DNA from: Desertivirga brevis
GTDB taxonomy: Bacteria > Bacteroidota > Bacteroidia > Sphingobacteriales > Sphingobacteriaceae
Length of the DNA stretch: 64,000 nucleotides
NCBI RefSeq assembly: GCF_017355835.1
Contig: NZ_JAFEWF010000001.1
Coordinates: forward strand, 1,426,001 to 1,490,000
Reading direction: 5' to 3'
The notes under the pieces are model-generated. The model saw only the letters and a list, made by a program, of their open reading frames with translations, had not been told where the DNA came from and did not search any database. Shown piece after piece: positions 1 to 8,603 of this stretch (the first letter of the stretch is position 1; every line of letters begins with the position of its first letter). The translations under genes and the position numbers were made by a program.

Positions 1-589
1 TTGTATAAATTGCAGATAGAACATCTTGTCCGCATTCATAAGATATCAGGCAACGTTCCTCTGAAAGCAATTGCTTTTCTATATCAATATCAATAGTGCT
101 ATTGATCATTGCTACATTGTTCTTAAATTGTTCTTTGAGCTTCTTCCTTTTAACTGCTTCTATAAAGGCAAGCACTTCCTTCTGGCTTTCCAGTATTAAA
201 CCGGGAACCGTTACTGGCTTGTGATCGTCATCCAGGGCTACCATTGTAAAATAGCTGGTATTGGTATGCTTGACCGTATTCTTTTTTACGTTCTCAGCAA
301 CAACCTTTATACCTACAACGATAGAACTGTTCCCAACATAATTAACGGAAGCATGAAATGAAACTAGTTCGCCCATCTCCACCGCTGCAAGAAAGTCTAC
401 AGTATCAACCGAAGCTGTTACGCAATATGCGTTTGCGTGCTTTGCTGCACATACATAAGCTACCTTATCCATTAAGGATAAGATAATTCCTCCGTGAATC
501 TTTCCTTCGAAATTTGCATAAGAAGGAACCATTAATTCAGTAATAACTGTTTCGGAGAATTTAACGGATTTGAAATTTTTATTAGCCAT
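1..589 (-). CDS. Acyl-CoA thioesterase, hotdog fold (3' end outside window)
   Basis: The reverse strand is open from an ATG at 589 to the window edge, giving at least 196 residues. The N-terminal part matches YciA/BACH-type thioesterases, which hydrolyse fatty acyl-CoA to free acid and CoA in the cytosol. The hotdog active-site stretch is NFEGKIHGG (26-34), followed by the conserved aspartate in SLMDKVAY (D41) and the VDTVDF strand. Family members are usually about 130-190 residues, so a tail past residue 185 (ERCLISYECGQD...) is slightly long. It could be an extension or a lost stop, and the end cannot be seen. Thioesterase assignment is firm; physiological chain length is unknown. Confidence 0.85.
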   Translation of the reverse strand, partial: MANKNFKSVKFSETVITELMVPSYANFEGKIHGGIILSLMDKVAYVCAAKHANAYCVTASVDTVDFLAAVEMGELVSFHASVNYVGNSSIVVGIKVVAENVKKNTVKHTNTSYFTMVALDDDHKPVTVPGLILESQKEVLAFIEAVKRKKLKEQFKNNVAMINSTIDIDIEKQLLSEERCLISYECGQDVLSAIYT

Positions 590-1074
590 ACCAAGATTGT
601 TAAAAAAAGAGAAGGTAGGTTTCACTGTTTAATATGGAAACCGGTAATAGTTAAAACAAAACAAAAACTAAGACAATCTATTAACGGCAAAAAGAACGAC
701 TAAAACAGTTTAACAAACTTAAAAACCTACCTTACCCTCACAACCTTCTGTTAAAACATTACAAATATCATACTTTTTATAATAATTTCAAACGTTTTTG
801 AATAAAAAACATGATACAGGAAATATTTTATCAATAAAACAGCGAAAAAACACCGCAAGTAGATAAAATAACCAATTTTTCATTCAATTAAGCTAGAAAA
901 ACAAACAGAAAAACATCCTTAGAAAAAAATAGAAACAAAAAAAACGCCTAACTCGATCAATGAGTTAGAAGAAACACTTCGACGTTCAGAAATAAAACAA
1001 ATAGGCTTCAGGATAGCATAGAGGGCATAATTTTGAAAATTTAAGTTTTTCTCCACCTTTACATAAAGGGTTCA
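590..1074. other. Long AT-rich intergenic region
   Basis: About 490 bases separate the divergent thioesterase and aminotransferase genes. The stretch is very AT-rich with many A runs and no convincing ORF on either strand. It holds one perfect inverted repeat (948-968) and a -7 box next to the aminotransferase start, listed separately. I recognise nothing else in it. Confidence 0.5.
936..968 (-). terminator. Inverted repeat with leftward T-tract, terminator-like
   Basis: CTAACTC (948-954) pairs with GAGTTAG (962-968) around a seven-base loop. Read on the minus strand, the stem is followed by a run of eight T. No minus-strand gene ends here, so if it works as a terminator it would end an unannotated leftward transcript. 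It may be a chance palindrome in AT-rich DNA. Confidence 0.3.
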
Positions 1075-1082
1075 TATATTTG
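1075..1082 (+). promoter_or_regulatory. Bacteroidetes -7 box for the aminotransferase
   Basis: TATATTTG fits the Bacteroidetes primary-sigma -7 consensus TAnnTTTG. It ends five bases before the ATG at 1088, so transcription would start at or next to the start codon and the mRNA would be nearly leaderless. I see no good -33 TTTG at the expected distance, so this is tentative. Confidence 0.45.
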
Positions 1083-1087
1083 CCGTT

Positions 1088-2305
1088 ATGAGTATTTTAT
1101 CGAACAGAATCAACAATCTTGCCGAGTCTGCTACCATAAAAATGGCAAAACTCGGAAGAGAATTAGCAGCTAAGGGCGTAGACGTAATAAGCCTTAGCCT
1201 TGGTGAAACAGATTTCTTTACCCCTGATTTTGTGAAGGATGCAGCAGAAAAAGCTATTAATGAGAACTATTCTTACTATACCCCTGTAGCGGGTTATCCC
1301 GATTTAAGGAAGGCTATCGCTGCAAAATTAAAGCGCGAAAACAAGGTGGATTTTGGTTTCGATCAAATTGTTGTTTCTACTGGTGCTAAACAATCTTTAG
1401 CTAATGCAATACTTTGTCTTATTAACCCGGGCGAAGAAGTAGTTATCCCTACTCCTTATTGGGTATCTTATTCTGAATTGGTAAAATTAGCAGAAGGCGA
1501 ATCTGTTTTCATTAATGCTACTATTGAATCGGATTTTAAAATCACCCCTGAGCAACTTGAAGCAGCCATTACACCGAAAACAAAGCTGTTCATGTTCTCC
1601 TCTCCAAACAACCCAACAGGAACAGTATACACCCGCGAAGAGCTTGCTGCGCTTGTTGCCGTTTTTGAGAAACATCCTAACATCTATATTATCTCAGACG
1701 AGATCTATGAGCATATAAACTTCATAGGAGAGCACGTTTCTATTGCCGAATTTGAAAGCATAAAAGACCGCGTTATCATTATCAACGGTTTATCAAAAGC
1801 ATATGCTATGACCGGATGGCGTTTAGGCTGGTCTGCAAGCAATAAAGAAATTGCTGTTGCTATTGAGAAATTACAAAGCCAGGTAACATCAGGAACTTCT
1901 TCTATCACTCAAATGGCAGGTATTGCTGCTTACAACGGGAGCCTAGACAGCGTAAAAGAAATGCAAAAGGTATTTTTAAGACGCCGCGATCTTGTATATG
2001 GCTTGCTTAAAGAAATTCCAGGAATGAAAGTAAATTTACCTGCAGGTGCGTTCTATTTCTTCCCGGAGATCAGCTCTTTCTTTGGAAAATCTTTTGAAGG
2101 TGAAGTGATCAAAAATGCTGAAGATCTTTCTTTATACTTATTGAACGTAGGTCACGTAGCCACTGTAAGTGGTGACTCATTCGGAGATCCAAACTCTATC
2201 CGCTTATCTTATGCTGCTGCAGATGATAAATTAATTGAAGCTTGTAAACGAATTAAATCAGCATTAGAACAGTTGAAAGATGAAAAAACTGTTCCAGCAG
2301 TTTAG
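1088..2305 (+). CDS. Aspartate/aromatic aminotransferase, class I (PLP)
   Basis: The 405-residue protein is a fold-type I PLP aminotransferase of the AspC/AspB (Ib) group, transferring the amino group of aspartate or a similar acid to 2-oxoglutarate in the cytosol. Visible signatures are NNPTG (174-178), SDEIYE with the pyridine-binding aspartate D204, the Schiff-base lysine K237 in GLSKAYAMTGWRLGW, and the substrate-carboxylate arginine in the C-terminal SIRLSYA. Length is normal for the family. The last 26 bases overlap the heptose kinase gene, which suggests co-transcription and translational coupling. Exact substrate cannot be told from sequence; aspartate is the best guess. Confidence 0.9.
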   Translation: MSILSNRINNLAESATIKMAKLGRELAAKGVDVISLSLGETDFFTPDFVKDAAEKAINENYSYYTPVAGYPDLRKAIAAKLKRENKVDFGFDQIVVSTGAKQSLANAILCLINPGEEVVIPTPYWVSYSELVKLAEGESVFINATIESDFKITPEQLEAAITPKTKLFMFSSPNNPTGTVYTREELAALVAVFEKHPNIYIISDEIYEHINFIGEHVSIAEFESIKDRVIIINGLSKAYAMTGWRLGWSASNKEIAVAIEKLQSQVTSGTSSITQMAGIAAYNGSLDSVKEMQKVFLRRRDLVYGLLKEIPGMKVNLPAGAFYFFPEISSFFGKSFEGEVIKNAEDLSLYLLNVGHVATVSGDSFGDPNSIRLSYAAADDKLIEACKRIKSALEQLKDEKTVPAV

Positions 2306-3263
2306 TAACTTAAATATATTGGTAATTGGAGATGTGATGATGGATTCATATCTCTGGGGAAATGTTGACCGCATTTCCCCAGAGGCTCCAGTTCCTGTTA
2401 TCTCAGTGCAAAGGAAGGAGAACCGTCTTGGTGGAGCGGCTAATGTTGCTTTAAACATTCAGGCCCTTGGCGCTAATCCAATTATCTGCGCCGTAATCGG
2501 TGACGACCTTGAGGGTGATGAGTTTATCCGACTTATGGAAGCCCAGAATCTTTCCAGCGAAGGCCTGCTCAGATTAACTTCGCGACCTACTACCGTTAAA
2601 ACCCGTGTGATTGGTCACCATCAACAAATGCTTCGTATTGATGCAGAAGTTGACAGGGATATTAGTCAGACAGAAACGGTAGATCTTCTCTCTCGCATCC
2701 TTTTAATTATTGATGAGAAAAAGATCGACGCGATTATTTTTGAGGATTATGACAAAGGAGCCATTACAGAAGACCTGATTGATAAAGTAGTTTTAAAGGC
2801 CAAGCAAAGAAATATAATTACCGTTGTTGATCCTAAAAAACGGAACTTCCTTAGGTACAAAGGGGTTACCCTTTTCAAACCCAACTTAAAAGAGCTTCGT
2901 GAGGGTTTAAAAATAGATGTCAATCTTAAAAACCCTGGTGAATTAGAAACTGCTGTCGCAAAACTTCAGCAGGTTCTCAATGCAGAGAAGGTTATGGTTA
3001 CTTTATCTGAACACGGCGTTTTCATGCAATCCGCGGCAGGACATCAAATTATTCCAGCCCATATCCGGAACATCGCTGATGTTTCAGGGGCCGGAGATAC
3101 TGTAATTTCTACGGCAGCTTTATGTTTGGCTGCCGGTTTGGATGATTTTAAAACGGCGGCTATTGCCAACCTTGCAGGAGGCCTGGTATGCGAGCACGTC
3201 GGTGTAGTTCCAATAGACCTCAATCAGCTTTCAAAAGAGGCTAACAGCCTGTTTGTTGATTAA
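2280..3263 (+). CDS. hldA: D-glycero-beta-D-manno-heptose-7-phosphate kinase (PfkB family)
   Basis: The 327 residues form a PfkB-type sugar kinase matching domain I of HldE/RfaE, which phosphorylates heptose 7-phosphate to the 1,7-bisphosphate on the path to ADP-heptose for LPS core. Seen: the family start NILVIGDVMMDSYLWG, RISPEAPVPV, the LGGAANVA motif, VDPKK, FKPNLKE and the PfkB signature DVSGAGDTVIS with its catalytic aspartate. The cytidylyltransferase (domain II) is absent, so a separate HldC/RfaE2 would be needed elsewhere. The start lies inside the preceding aminotransferase gene (26-base overlap), and no better in-frame start follows before the conserved domain. Confidence 0.88.
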   Translation: MKKLFQQFSNLNILVIGDVMMDSYLWGNVDRISPEAPVPVISVQRKENRLGGAANVALNIQALGANPIICAVIGDDLEGDEFIRLMEAQNLSSEGLLRLTSRPTTVKTRVIGHHQQMLRIDAEVDRDISQTETVDLLSRILLIIDEKKIDAIIFEDYDKGAITEDLIDKVVLKAKQRNIITVVDPKKRNFLRYKGVTLFKPNLKELREGLKIDVNLKNPGELETAVAKLQQVLNAEKVMVTLSEHGVFMQSAAGHQIIPAHIRNIADVSGAGDTVISTAALCLAAGLDDFKTAAIANLAGGLVCEHVGVVPIDLNQLSKEANSLFVD

Positions 3264-3285
3264 GCATAAGCATCACAAAAGGCCG

Positions 3286-4509
3286 TTACTGGGAGGAATT
3301 TTTTTTAGGCTTAGGCTTAAATTTCTTTTTTCCTTGTGGTGGCCTTCTTCTATTACTTGTTGCGGCGGAAAACTCAACCTGCTCTCCTATTTCCTCCGGA
3401 AGTCTCAACACAGGAAGCTCTTTTCCTATAATCCTTTCAATAGATAATAGTTTCCGCTGATCTTTCTCATTAACAAGTGTGATCGCAGTACCTGTTGCTT
3501 CTGCCCTTGCTGTCCGTCCTATACGATGAATGTAATCCTCGGGGTCGGAGGGTGCATCAAAATTTATAACAAGGTCGATCCCTTCAACATCTATTCCCCT
3601 CGAAAGAACATCAGTACCAATGAGAACCCGTAGCGTTTGATTTCTGAACTCCCTTAAAATTTCCTCACGCTCATTTTGCTCAAGATCGGAGTGAAAGGCT
3701 TTCGCCTGAATTCCCATGCTTTTTAAAGCACGATGAAGGTCTTTCACTTTCTCCTTGGTAGAGGCAAATATGATAATACTGGCAAAAGAACCCTTTTTTA
3801 GTAAGAGCTGAATCAGAGGTACCTTCTGAACATCAGTAACTTTAAAAATCTGCTGCTCTATACCAGCAGCGGGCTGAGAAGGTGCAAGATTTATTTGCTG
3901 GGGATTAATTAGTGTTGTTTTGGCCAGGGAACGAATTCTCGGAGGCATTGTAGCCGAAAACAGCAGAGTTTGTCTCTTTTTAGGCAAATGATTGATGATC
4001 TTTCTGATATCGTCATAAAAACCCATATCAAGCATCCTGTCAGCCTCATCTAAAACAAGGTATTTAAGGCTCTTCAGATTAAGGATACCAGAGTTTAAAT
4101 GCTGGATCAACCGACCGGGAGTTGCAATTAAAATATTGACTTTGTTCTGAATAGCTCTTCTTTGCTGTTCATATACGATCCCGTCGCCCCCGCCGAATAT
4201 TGGAACGGAACTAACGCCAGAGAAGTAGGCCAGTCCCTCAACCTGCTGGTCTATCTGCTGGGCCAACTCACGGGTTGGTGCTAGGATTAGCGCCGCTATT
4301 TCCTCTTTATTACCCTTCGCTATATTATTAATTAATGGCAAAAGATACGAAGCTGTTTTACCTGTACCCGTTTGAGCACAAGCAATCAAGTCCTTTCCCT
4401 CAAGAATTAGAGGAATTGCTTCCTGCTGTATTGGGGTAGGCTCGCTGTAACCCATTGCTTCCAGGCCCTCGCCCAGATCGGGTTCAAAATTAAAGTCGTT
4501 AAAAGTCAC
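3286..4509 (-). CDS. DEAD-box RNA helicase, RhlE type
   Basis: This 407-residue ATP-dependent RNA helicase carries the full DEAD-box set: Q motif PTPIQQEAI, Walker A AQTGTGKT (45-52), PTRELAQQ, TPGR, DEAD (154-157), SAT (185-187), and in the second RecA domain TDVLSRGIDV and HRIGRTARA. The C-terminus is a short lysine/proline/arginine tail (RRRPPQGKKKFKPKPKK) that would bind RNA non-specifically. The family unwinds structured RNA in ribosome assembly, decay or cold response. The gene is convergent with hldA (22-base gap) and divergent from the RRM protein at 4782, another RNA-binding factor, so the two may serve the same task. Confidence 0.92.
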   Translation of the reverse strand: MTFNDFNFEPDLGEGLEAMGYSEPTPIQQEAIPLILEGKDLIACAQTGTGKTASYLLPLINNIAKGNKEEIAALILAPTRELAQQIDQQVEGLAYFSGVSSVPIFGGGDGIVYEQQRRAIQNKVNILIATPGRLIQHLNSGILNLKSLKYLVLDEADRMLDMGFYDDIRKIINHLPKKRQTLLFSATMPPRIRSLAKTTLINPQQINLAPSQPAAGIEQQIFKVTDVQKVPLIQLLLKKGSFASIIIFASTKEKVKDLHRALKSMGIQAKAFHSDLEQNEREEILREFRNQTLRVLIGTDVLSRGIDVEGIDLVINFDAPSDPEDYIHRIGRTARAEATGTAITLVNEKDQRKLLSIERIIGKELPVLRLPEEIGEQVEFSAATSNRRRPPQGKKKFKPKPKKNSSQ

Positions 4510-4781
4510 GTTATTTTGGTGATGTTAATTCTATTTTATCTTTCAGGGAAAAAATAGCAAAAGATTTTGAGTTTAATAAAAAAGATGTAAATTTAATAAA
4601 TTAATATTTACTAATACTTATAAACAATCAGAGGAATACATAGAGATCAAATAATAATTTTAATTTTTTTTCCAGAACATTATAAACCTTTCATATGTTA
4701 TACCTCTACAACAGTAGTCTTATCTGCATGATTTTCAAATAATAATTATTCATAAATTCTCACCTTTATTCTATTTAATCC

Positions 4782-5228
4782 ATGAACATTTTTGTTGCCA
4801 GCCTTCCGTTTCAGCTTGAAGAAGACGATGTAAGGCAAACTTTTGAAGAATTCGGAGAAGTTTCATCCGTAAAATTAATCCTTGATAAAGAAACAGGTAA
4901 AAAGAGAGGCTACGGTTTTGTTGAAATGCCTGATGACGAACAAGGTCAAAATGCTATTAATCAACTGAATGGAGCTGAAATCCATGGTCGTGCAATCTCT
5001 GTTTCACAAGCCGAAGCAAGAGCAGACAATCGTCCAAGAAATAATTTCAACAAACCTCGTACTGGTGGCGGCTTCAATCGCGAAGGTGGAAGCGGTGGAT
5101 TTGGTGGTAATGGTGATAGAAACTTTAACAGAGGTGGTGGGGGTTTTAACAGATCTGCGGGCAGCAGAAATGGTAATACCAGAGGCAATGGCGGTGACAG
5201 CGGAAGAGGCGGCAACCGTTGGTCGTAA
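4782..5228 (+). CDS. RRM-domain RNA-binding protein with glycine/arginine-rich tail
   Basis: The protein is 148 residues. Residues 1-78 form one RNA-recognition motif: RNP2 is IFVASL (3-8) and RNP1 is KRGYGFVEM, with the two aromatic positions kept. Residues about 85-148 are a low-complexity tail of GGGF, NRGG and FNR units like eukaryotic RGG boxes. Such one-RRM proteins occur in Bacteroidetes and cyanobacteria and are often cold-induced; that is family knowledge, not shown here. The 272-base upstream gap shared with the divergent helicase contains no clear -7/-33 pair. A strong terminator follows. Role in RNA chaperoning is likely, targets unknown. Confidence 0.9.
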   Translation: MNIFVASLPFQLEEDDVRQTFEEFGEVSSVKLILDKETGKKRGYGFVEMPDDEQGQNAINQLNGAEIHGRAISVSQAEARADNRPRNNFNKPRTGGGFNREGGSGGFGGNGDRNFNRGGGGFNRSAGSRNGNTRGNGGDSGRGGNRWS

Positions 5229-5252
5229 TATCTATTAAGAAACTAAATCTAG

Positions 5253-5288
5253 AAAATCTGCAAAATTAAGTTTTGCAGATTTTTTTTT
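5253..5288 (+). terminator. Rho-independent terminator after the RRM gene
   Basis: AAAATCTGCAAAA (5253-5265) and TTTTGCAGATTTT pair around TTAAG and are followed by a run of T. This is a textbook intrinsic terminator 25 bases after the stop codon at 5228. Confidence 0.9.
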
Positions 5289-5417
5289 GCTCCGTTTCCG
5301 GGTAATTTCCTTTCAATAAGTTCATCAAGCTACCTATCACCCTTTATTTTAATATTTATTGAGATTCAGCAAACAATCTCCCCAATGCCCGGTTAATTAT
5401 TGACTTATTTAAACGTT

Positions 5418-5810
5418 ATGGCGAAGAGGATTTTAGCGGTGGATGATAACGAAGATATTTTAGACGTCTTAAACCTTATGTTAACCATTGACGGTTACCA
5501 GGTGGAAACTAGCCTTTCCCCTGCATCGATTGAAAAACAAATCACGGATTTCCAGCCAGATCTCATCCTTCTTGATATTCAGATGGGTTCCTATAATGGT
5601 CTAGAGATATGTAAGGAATTGAAGAACAATCTTTACTCCAGTAGTATCCCTGTTATAATCATCTCATCTGATGATAGCATTTATCATGCTGTAGAAAAAT
5701 ATGGAGCAGACGGTATTATAGAAAAGCCATTTGAAATGAATACCCTGTTAAATAAGGCCGCCACCTTTACAGAAGGTAGAAGTACGGGTTATCGCCGGGC
5801 CTCTGCCTGA
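5418..5810 (+). CDS. Single-domain response regulator (CheY-like receiver)
   Basis: From the ATG at 5418 the product is a lone 130-residue receiver domain. An upstream in-frame TTG at 5400 is possible, but MAKRILAVDDNED begins exactly where receiver domains begin. The acidic pair is D9/D10, the phospho-acceptor D53 in LILLDIQM, the switch Ser in IIISSDD and the conserved lysine in IIEKPFE. There is no output domain; a short RSTGYRRASA tail follows. It probably relays phosphate or binds a partner protein. No histidine kinase is adjacent, so its partner is unknown; the regulators at 58.9-63.5 kb are candidates only. Confidence 0.85.
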   Translation: MAKRILAVDDNEDILDVLNLMLTIDGYQVETSLSPASIEKQITDFQPDLILLDIQMGSYNGLEICKELKNNLYSSSIPVIIISSDDSIYHAVEKYGADGIIEKPFEMNTLLNKAATFTEGRSTGYRRASA

Positions 5811-5833
5811 AATACTTATCTCTATTTAACCCA

Positions 5834-7009
5834 TCAATCTTTGTGCGGCGGCTCTATGTCGTTTTTCCGTTGTATATCTTCCTGAACTTCCTGACTATTT
5901 GAACGCATAGCGGGTGACGCCATAGGACTTTCTGTTGGTCTTTCGTCTCCTAGTAATACCCCCCACTGCCTCAATATTGAAGAGCGGTCGAATACTATCT
6001 TAAGCACCGCAATTATCGGGAGTGACAGGAACATCCCAGATATACCAGCAAGACTACCTCCAAGGAACACTCCGATAATAGTCATTAGAGCATTTATTTT
6101 AACTTTCGACCCTACTATTCGCGGCATTAATATATTATTGTCAAGAAACTGCACGAGTGCTATTGTACCTAGCACGGCTAAAATTGGCCACAACTGATCG
6201 CTGGAAGTTAGGGTGATCAAAACACCAATAATATTACCTATCAATGCCCCCACATAAGGTATCAGGTTCAGGAACGCAAAAATTACTGCAATGAGCAGGG
6301 CATGTTTAATGCCAATAATAGAAAGAATTACTCCCAGTAAAATGGTCATATAGGTAACCTGAATGAGTAAACCAATAAGATAACTTTTTATGATCACCTT
6401 CGACTCTAAAATGGCTTCTCTTACTTTATCATGGCTTTCGTCGGGAAACCACAGAAAGATAAAGCGAAGAAGCAAATTTTTATAATAAAGCAACAAATAG
6501 ATATAGATGGGAAGGAGTCCAAGGAAAACCAGGGTAGAAGAAACGGAACCAGCAGCTCCAGTTAGCATACCGCTCGCATAATTTAAAAGTTTATTACTTT
6601 GATCATTGATCAGATTCAACTGTTCCTTAGTAGAAAACTTGGTTTGGGTGTTTATCCAGGCACTTAACGAGTTTAGGTGACTGGTGATATTTTTTTTAAT
6701 TAAAGGAAAATCAGAAACGAGGGCTGAAATCTGAGAAGAGAAGAACCAGACAATGGAAGCCACCACTATTGCTAATAGAAGAATAGATATAAAGATGGCC
6801 AGGGCCTCAGGAAAACGTTTCCTTACAAAAAACTGGTAAACTGGTAAAAGAACAATGCTTATAAAAAATGCCATGGCGATGGGCATAATTATACTTTGTC
6901 CCAGAACAATAATATATGCGATCAGCACCAAGCCTAATAACTCAATTGATCTCCTAACCGTAATTGGTAACTCTCTCATTAAAATTTGTCGTGAAAAATG
7001 AACATCCAA
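5834..7009 (-). CDS. AI-2E family transporter (PerM/TqsA-like permease)
   Basis: A 391-residue inner-membrane protein with about seven to eight hydrophobic segments in the AI-2E/PerM arrangement: two N-terminal helices, a soluble region (SDFPLIKKNITSHLNSLSAWINTQ), then helices containing LIPYVGALIGNIIG and VQFLDNNILMPRIVGSKVKINALMTIIGVFLGG, the family signature. Members were named for autoinducer-2 export, but some are ion antiporters, so substrate is not assigned. The tail after about residue 345 is charged and cytosolic. An internal start at 6979 (MRELPITVRRS) is equally plausible. The gene is divergent from the hypothetical gene at 7128. Confidence 0.85.
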   Translation of the reverse strand: MDVHFSRQILMRELPITVRRSIELLGLVLIAYIIVLGQSIIMPIAMAFFISIVLLPVYQFFVRKRFPEALAIFISILLLAIVVASIVWFFSSQISALVSDFPLIKKNITSHLNSLSAWINTQTKFSTKEQLNLINDQSNKLLNYASGMLTGAAGSVSSTLVFLGLLPIYIYLLLYYKNLLLRFIFLWFPDESHDKVREAILESKVIIKSYLIGLLIQVTYMTILLGVILSIIGIKHALLIAVIFAFLNLIPYVGALIGNIIGVLITLTSSDQLWPILAVLGTIALVQFLDNNILMPRIVGSKVKINALMTIIGVFLGGSLAGISGMFLSLPIIAVLKIVFDRSSILRQWGVLLGDERPTESPMASPAMRSNSQEVQEDIQRKNDIEPPHKD

Positions 7010-7077
7010 TAATAAAAACTAAAAATTTTAATCGACTAATTGTTTGACCAATTAAAGTTTAAATTATCGAAAAACAA

Positions 7078-7109
7078 TTTGGACTAATTATAAACAACCC
7101 ATATATTTG
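7078..7109 (+). promoter_or_regulatory. Bacteroidetes promoter, -33 TTTG and -7 TATATTTG
   Basis: TTTG at 7078-7081 and TATATTTG at 7102-7109 are separated by 20 bases. This is the arrangement described for Bacteroidetes primary-sigma promoters. It would give an mRNA leader of about ten bases before the ATG at 7128. It is the best -33/-7 pair I saw in the window. Confidence 0.6.
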
Positions 7110-7127
7110 TAATGATTCTAAATAGTT

Positions 7128-7481
7128 ATGCAAATATCATCGGCTCAAAATCTTATAGAAATATTCAAAACTTCTAATGGAGGTGTTTACCAGTGTAACT
7201 CTAAAAATGCTTTCTATTTAGAATTTGGCAATAGTCGCACCTTCTTCAAGATTGGCGATTTCTTGAATTTTTCTAAAAAAATAAATAAGATCGACGTAGC
7301 TGAAATGGCGAAAAATACATCACGTCATGCTGATACTGTTATAATTATGCCTCATTACACGGAACGATGCTTCGTTTTAACTATCACCGATGTGATCGCT
7401 CTAAAGGACATTCTTAACGGCGCTAAATTTATGCTCCAGCTAAATAGCATCTTGAGAGAATGCATGACCTCGCTTGCATAA
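7128..7481 (+). CDS. Conserved hypothetical small protein (possible DUF6686-like)
   Basis: A 117-residue soluble protein with no signal peptide. It begins with a segment GGVYQCNSKNAFYLEFGN and continues with FFKIGDFLNFSKKI, a pattern recalling short Bacteroidetes proteins of the DUF6686 type, in which a Cys-containing strand is followed by an FG(N) turn. The second half (ERCFVLTITDVIALKDILNGAKFMLQLNSIL) looks helical. I do not know a function. It has a clear promoter of its own and is followed, 97 bases later, by ferritin, but co-regulation is not shown. Confidence 0.7.
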   Translation: MQISSAQNLIEIFKTSNGGVYQCNSKNAFYLEFGNSRTFFKIGDFLNFSKKINKIDVAEMAKNTSRHADTVIIMPHYTERCFVLTITDVIALKDILNGAKFMLQLNSILRECMTSLA

Positions 7482-7578
7482 TATTTAGACTTATTCCGTA
7501 TTAACTTTTCTGGTACACTTTTAGCAAGTTTTGCTGTTCTCTTTGTGTAATTTAGTATAAAGACAACAGTAAAAAGAT

Positions 7579-8115
7579 ATGAAAGACCTTCTCAGACTAA
7601 GAACTTCATTAAGCGAAGAAATCGAAGCTCTTTTAAACGAACAGATTAAAACAGAGGCCTACTCCTCAGCCGTATATTTAGCAATGTCTTCCTGGTGTAA
7701 CCGGAATGGGTTCGATAATAGCTCGAAATATCTGGAAAAACAATCTTACGAAGAACGAGAACATATGATGAAATTGTTCCGTTACGTTAACGATATGGGT
7801 GGCCATGCTATTTCTCCTGAAATTACTAACATTCCCCAGGAATTTGAAACCTTCAAAAGTGTTTTCGAGATTGCGTTACAACAGGAAATCAGCGTAACTG
7901 CACAATTCAATCGAATGGCAGACCGTTGTTTTAAGGCCAAAGATTTCATGACCTTTCAATTTATTCAATGGTTCCTGAAAGAACAGATTGAAGAGGAGTA
8001 CGTAGCACGCCGTGTTCTGGAATTATTTGACGTAATAGGTGAAGAAGGAACAGGACGATGGGAAATTGACAAGCACATCCCTAAAGTTCATTACGACGGG
8101 GATTCTGAAGAATAA
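7579..8115 (+). CDS. ftnA: Ferritin (non-haem, FtnA type)
   Basis: The 178-residue protein is a bacterial ferritin that oxidises Fe(II) and stores it as mineral in a 24-subunit shell. Ferroxidase ligands are visible: Glu in NEQIKTEAYSS, the Glu/His pair in YEEREHMMKLF, Glu in QQEISVTAQFN, and Gln/Glu in LKEQIEEEY. No haem-binding Met of bacterioferritin is evident. Length is close to the family norm of about 165-180. A region with TTTTG and TAATTTAG upstream resembles a -33/-7 pair but the spacing is short. A strong hairpin terminator follows 4 bases after the stop, so the gene is monocistronic. Confidence 0.93.
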   Translation: MKDLLRLRTSLSEEIEALLNEQIKTEAYSSAVYLAMSSWCNRNGFDNSSKYLEKQSYEEREHMMKLFRYVNDMGGHAISPEITNIPQEFETFKSVFEIALQQEISVTAQFNRMADRCFKAKDFMTFQFIQWFLKEQIEEEYVARRVLELFDVIGEEGTGRWEIDKHIPKVHYDGDSEE

Positions 8116-8118
8116 TCC

Positions 8119-8146
8119 GAAAGCCGCGAAAGCGGCTTTTTTTATT
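8119..8146 (+). terminator. Terminator of ferritin gene
   Basis: AAAGCCGC and GCGGCTTT pair around a GAAA tetraloop and are followed by seven T. This is a strong intrinsic terminator immediately after the ferritin stop. Confidence 0.95.
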
Positions 8147-8297
8147 TTAGCCCTTTAATCTTTTAAATAGAAGTCTAAAGACAGACATAATCCAGCCTAG
8201 CCCTTTCTTCAATTACTCGAAGTTTAATTTTTTCAACTCAAACTTTGCATTTTGGCAAGATATTTATACAGTATTGAGTATAATTAAAAAATCTACT

Positions 8298-8510
8298 ATG
8301 ATGTTGAAAAACAATTCAAAAACTGGAACTCTATTGTTAGCAGGGCTTGCAACAGGAGCCGCTGCATGGTATTTACTAGGTACTGCAAACGGAAAGAAAA
8401 CTATTTCACAAGTTTCAGGATCATTAAAAGGATTCTCTGATACAGCAGTGTCTAAAGCGAATGACACATTTGCTAATCTAAAATCCAAAATCAACAACCA
8501 TAATTTATAA
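8298..8510 (+). CDS. Small YtxH-like membrane-anchored protein
   Basis: About 70 residues from ATG 8298; a longer TTG start at 8274 is less likely. A single hydrophobic helix TGTLLLAGLATGAAAWYLLGT is followed by a polar tail (GKKTISQVSGSLKGFSDTAVSKANDTFANLKSKI). That is the organisation of YtxH-type general-stress proteins: one membrane anchor with a GxAxGAAAWxLL glycine/alanine face and an amphipathic cytosolic helix. Role in envelope stress is a family guess. It is monocistronic, bounded by the ferritin terminator and its own hairpin. Confidence 0.7.
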   Translation: MMLKNNSKTGTLLLAGLATGAAAWYLLGTANGKKTISQVSGSLKGFSDTAVSKANDTFANLKSKINNHNL

Positions 8511-8529
8511 TTATATTTTTCAGCGAAAG

Positions 8530-8552
8530 GAGCTTGTACCGCAAGCTCTTTT
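8530..8552 (+). terminator. Terminator after the YtxH-like gene
   Basis: GAGCTTG (8530-8536) pairs with CAAGCTC (8542-8548) around TACCG and is followed by four T. It is a moderate intrinsic terminator about 20 bases after the stop at 8510. Confidence 0.75.
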
Positions 8553-8603
8553 CTCATAATAATCCAGACGATCAGACCGTATCCTTATTTACACTTGTAA
8601 CCT

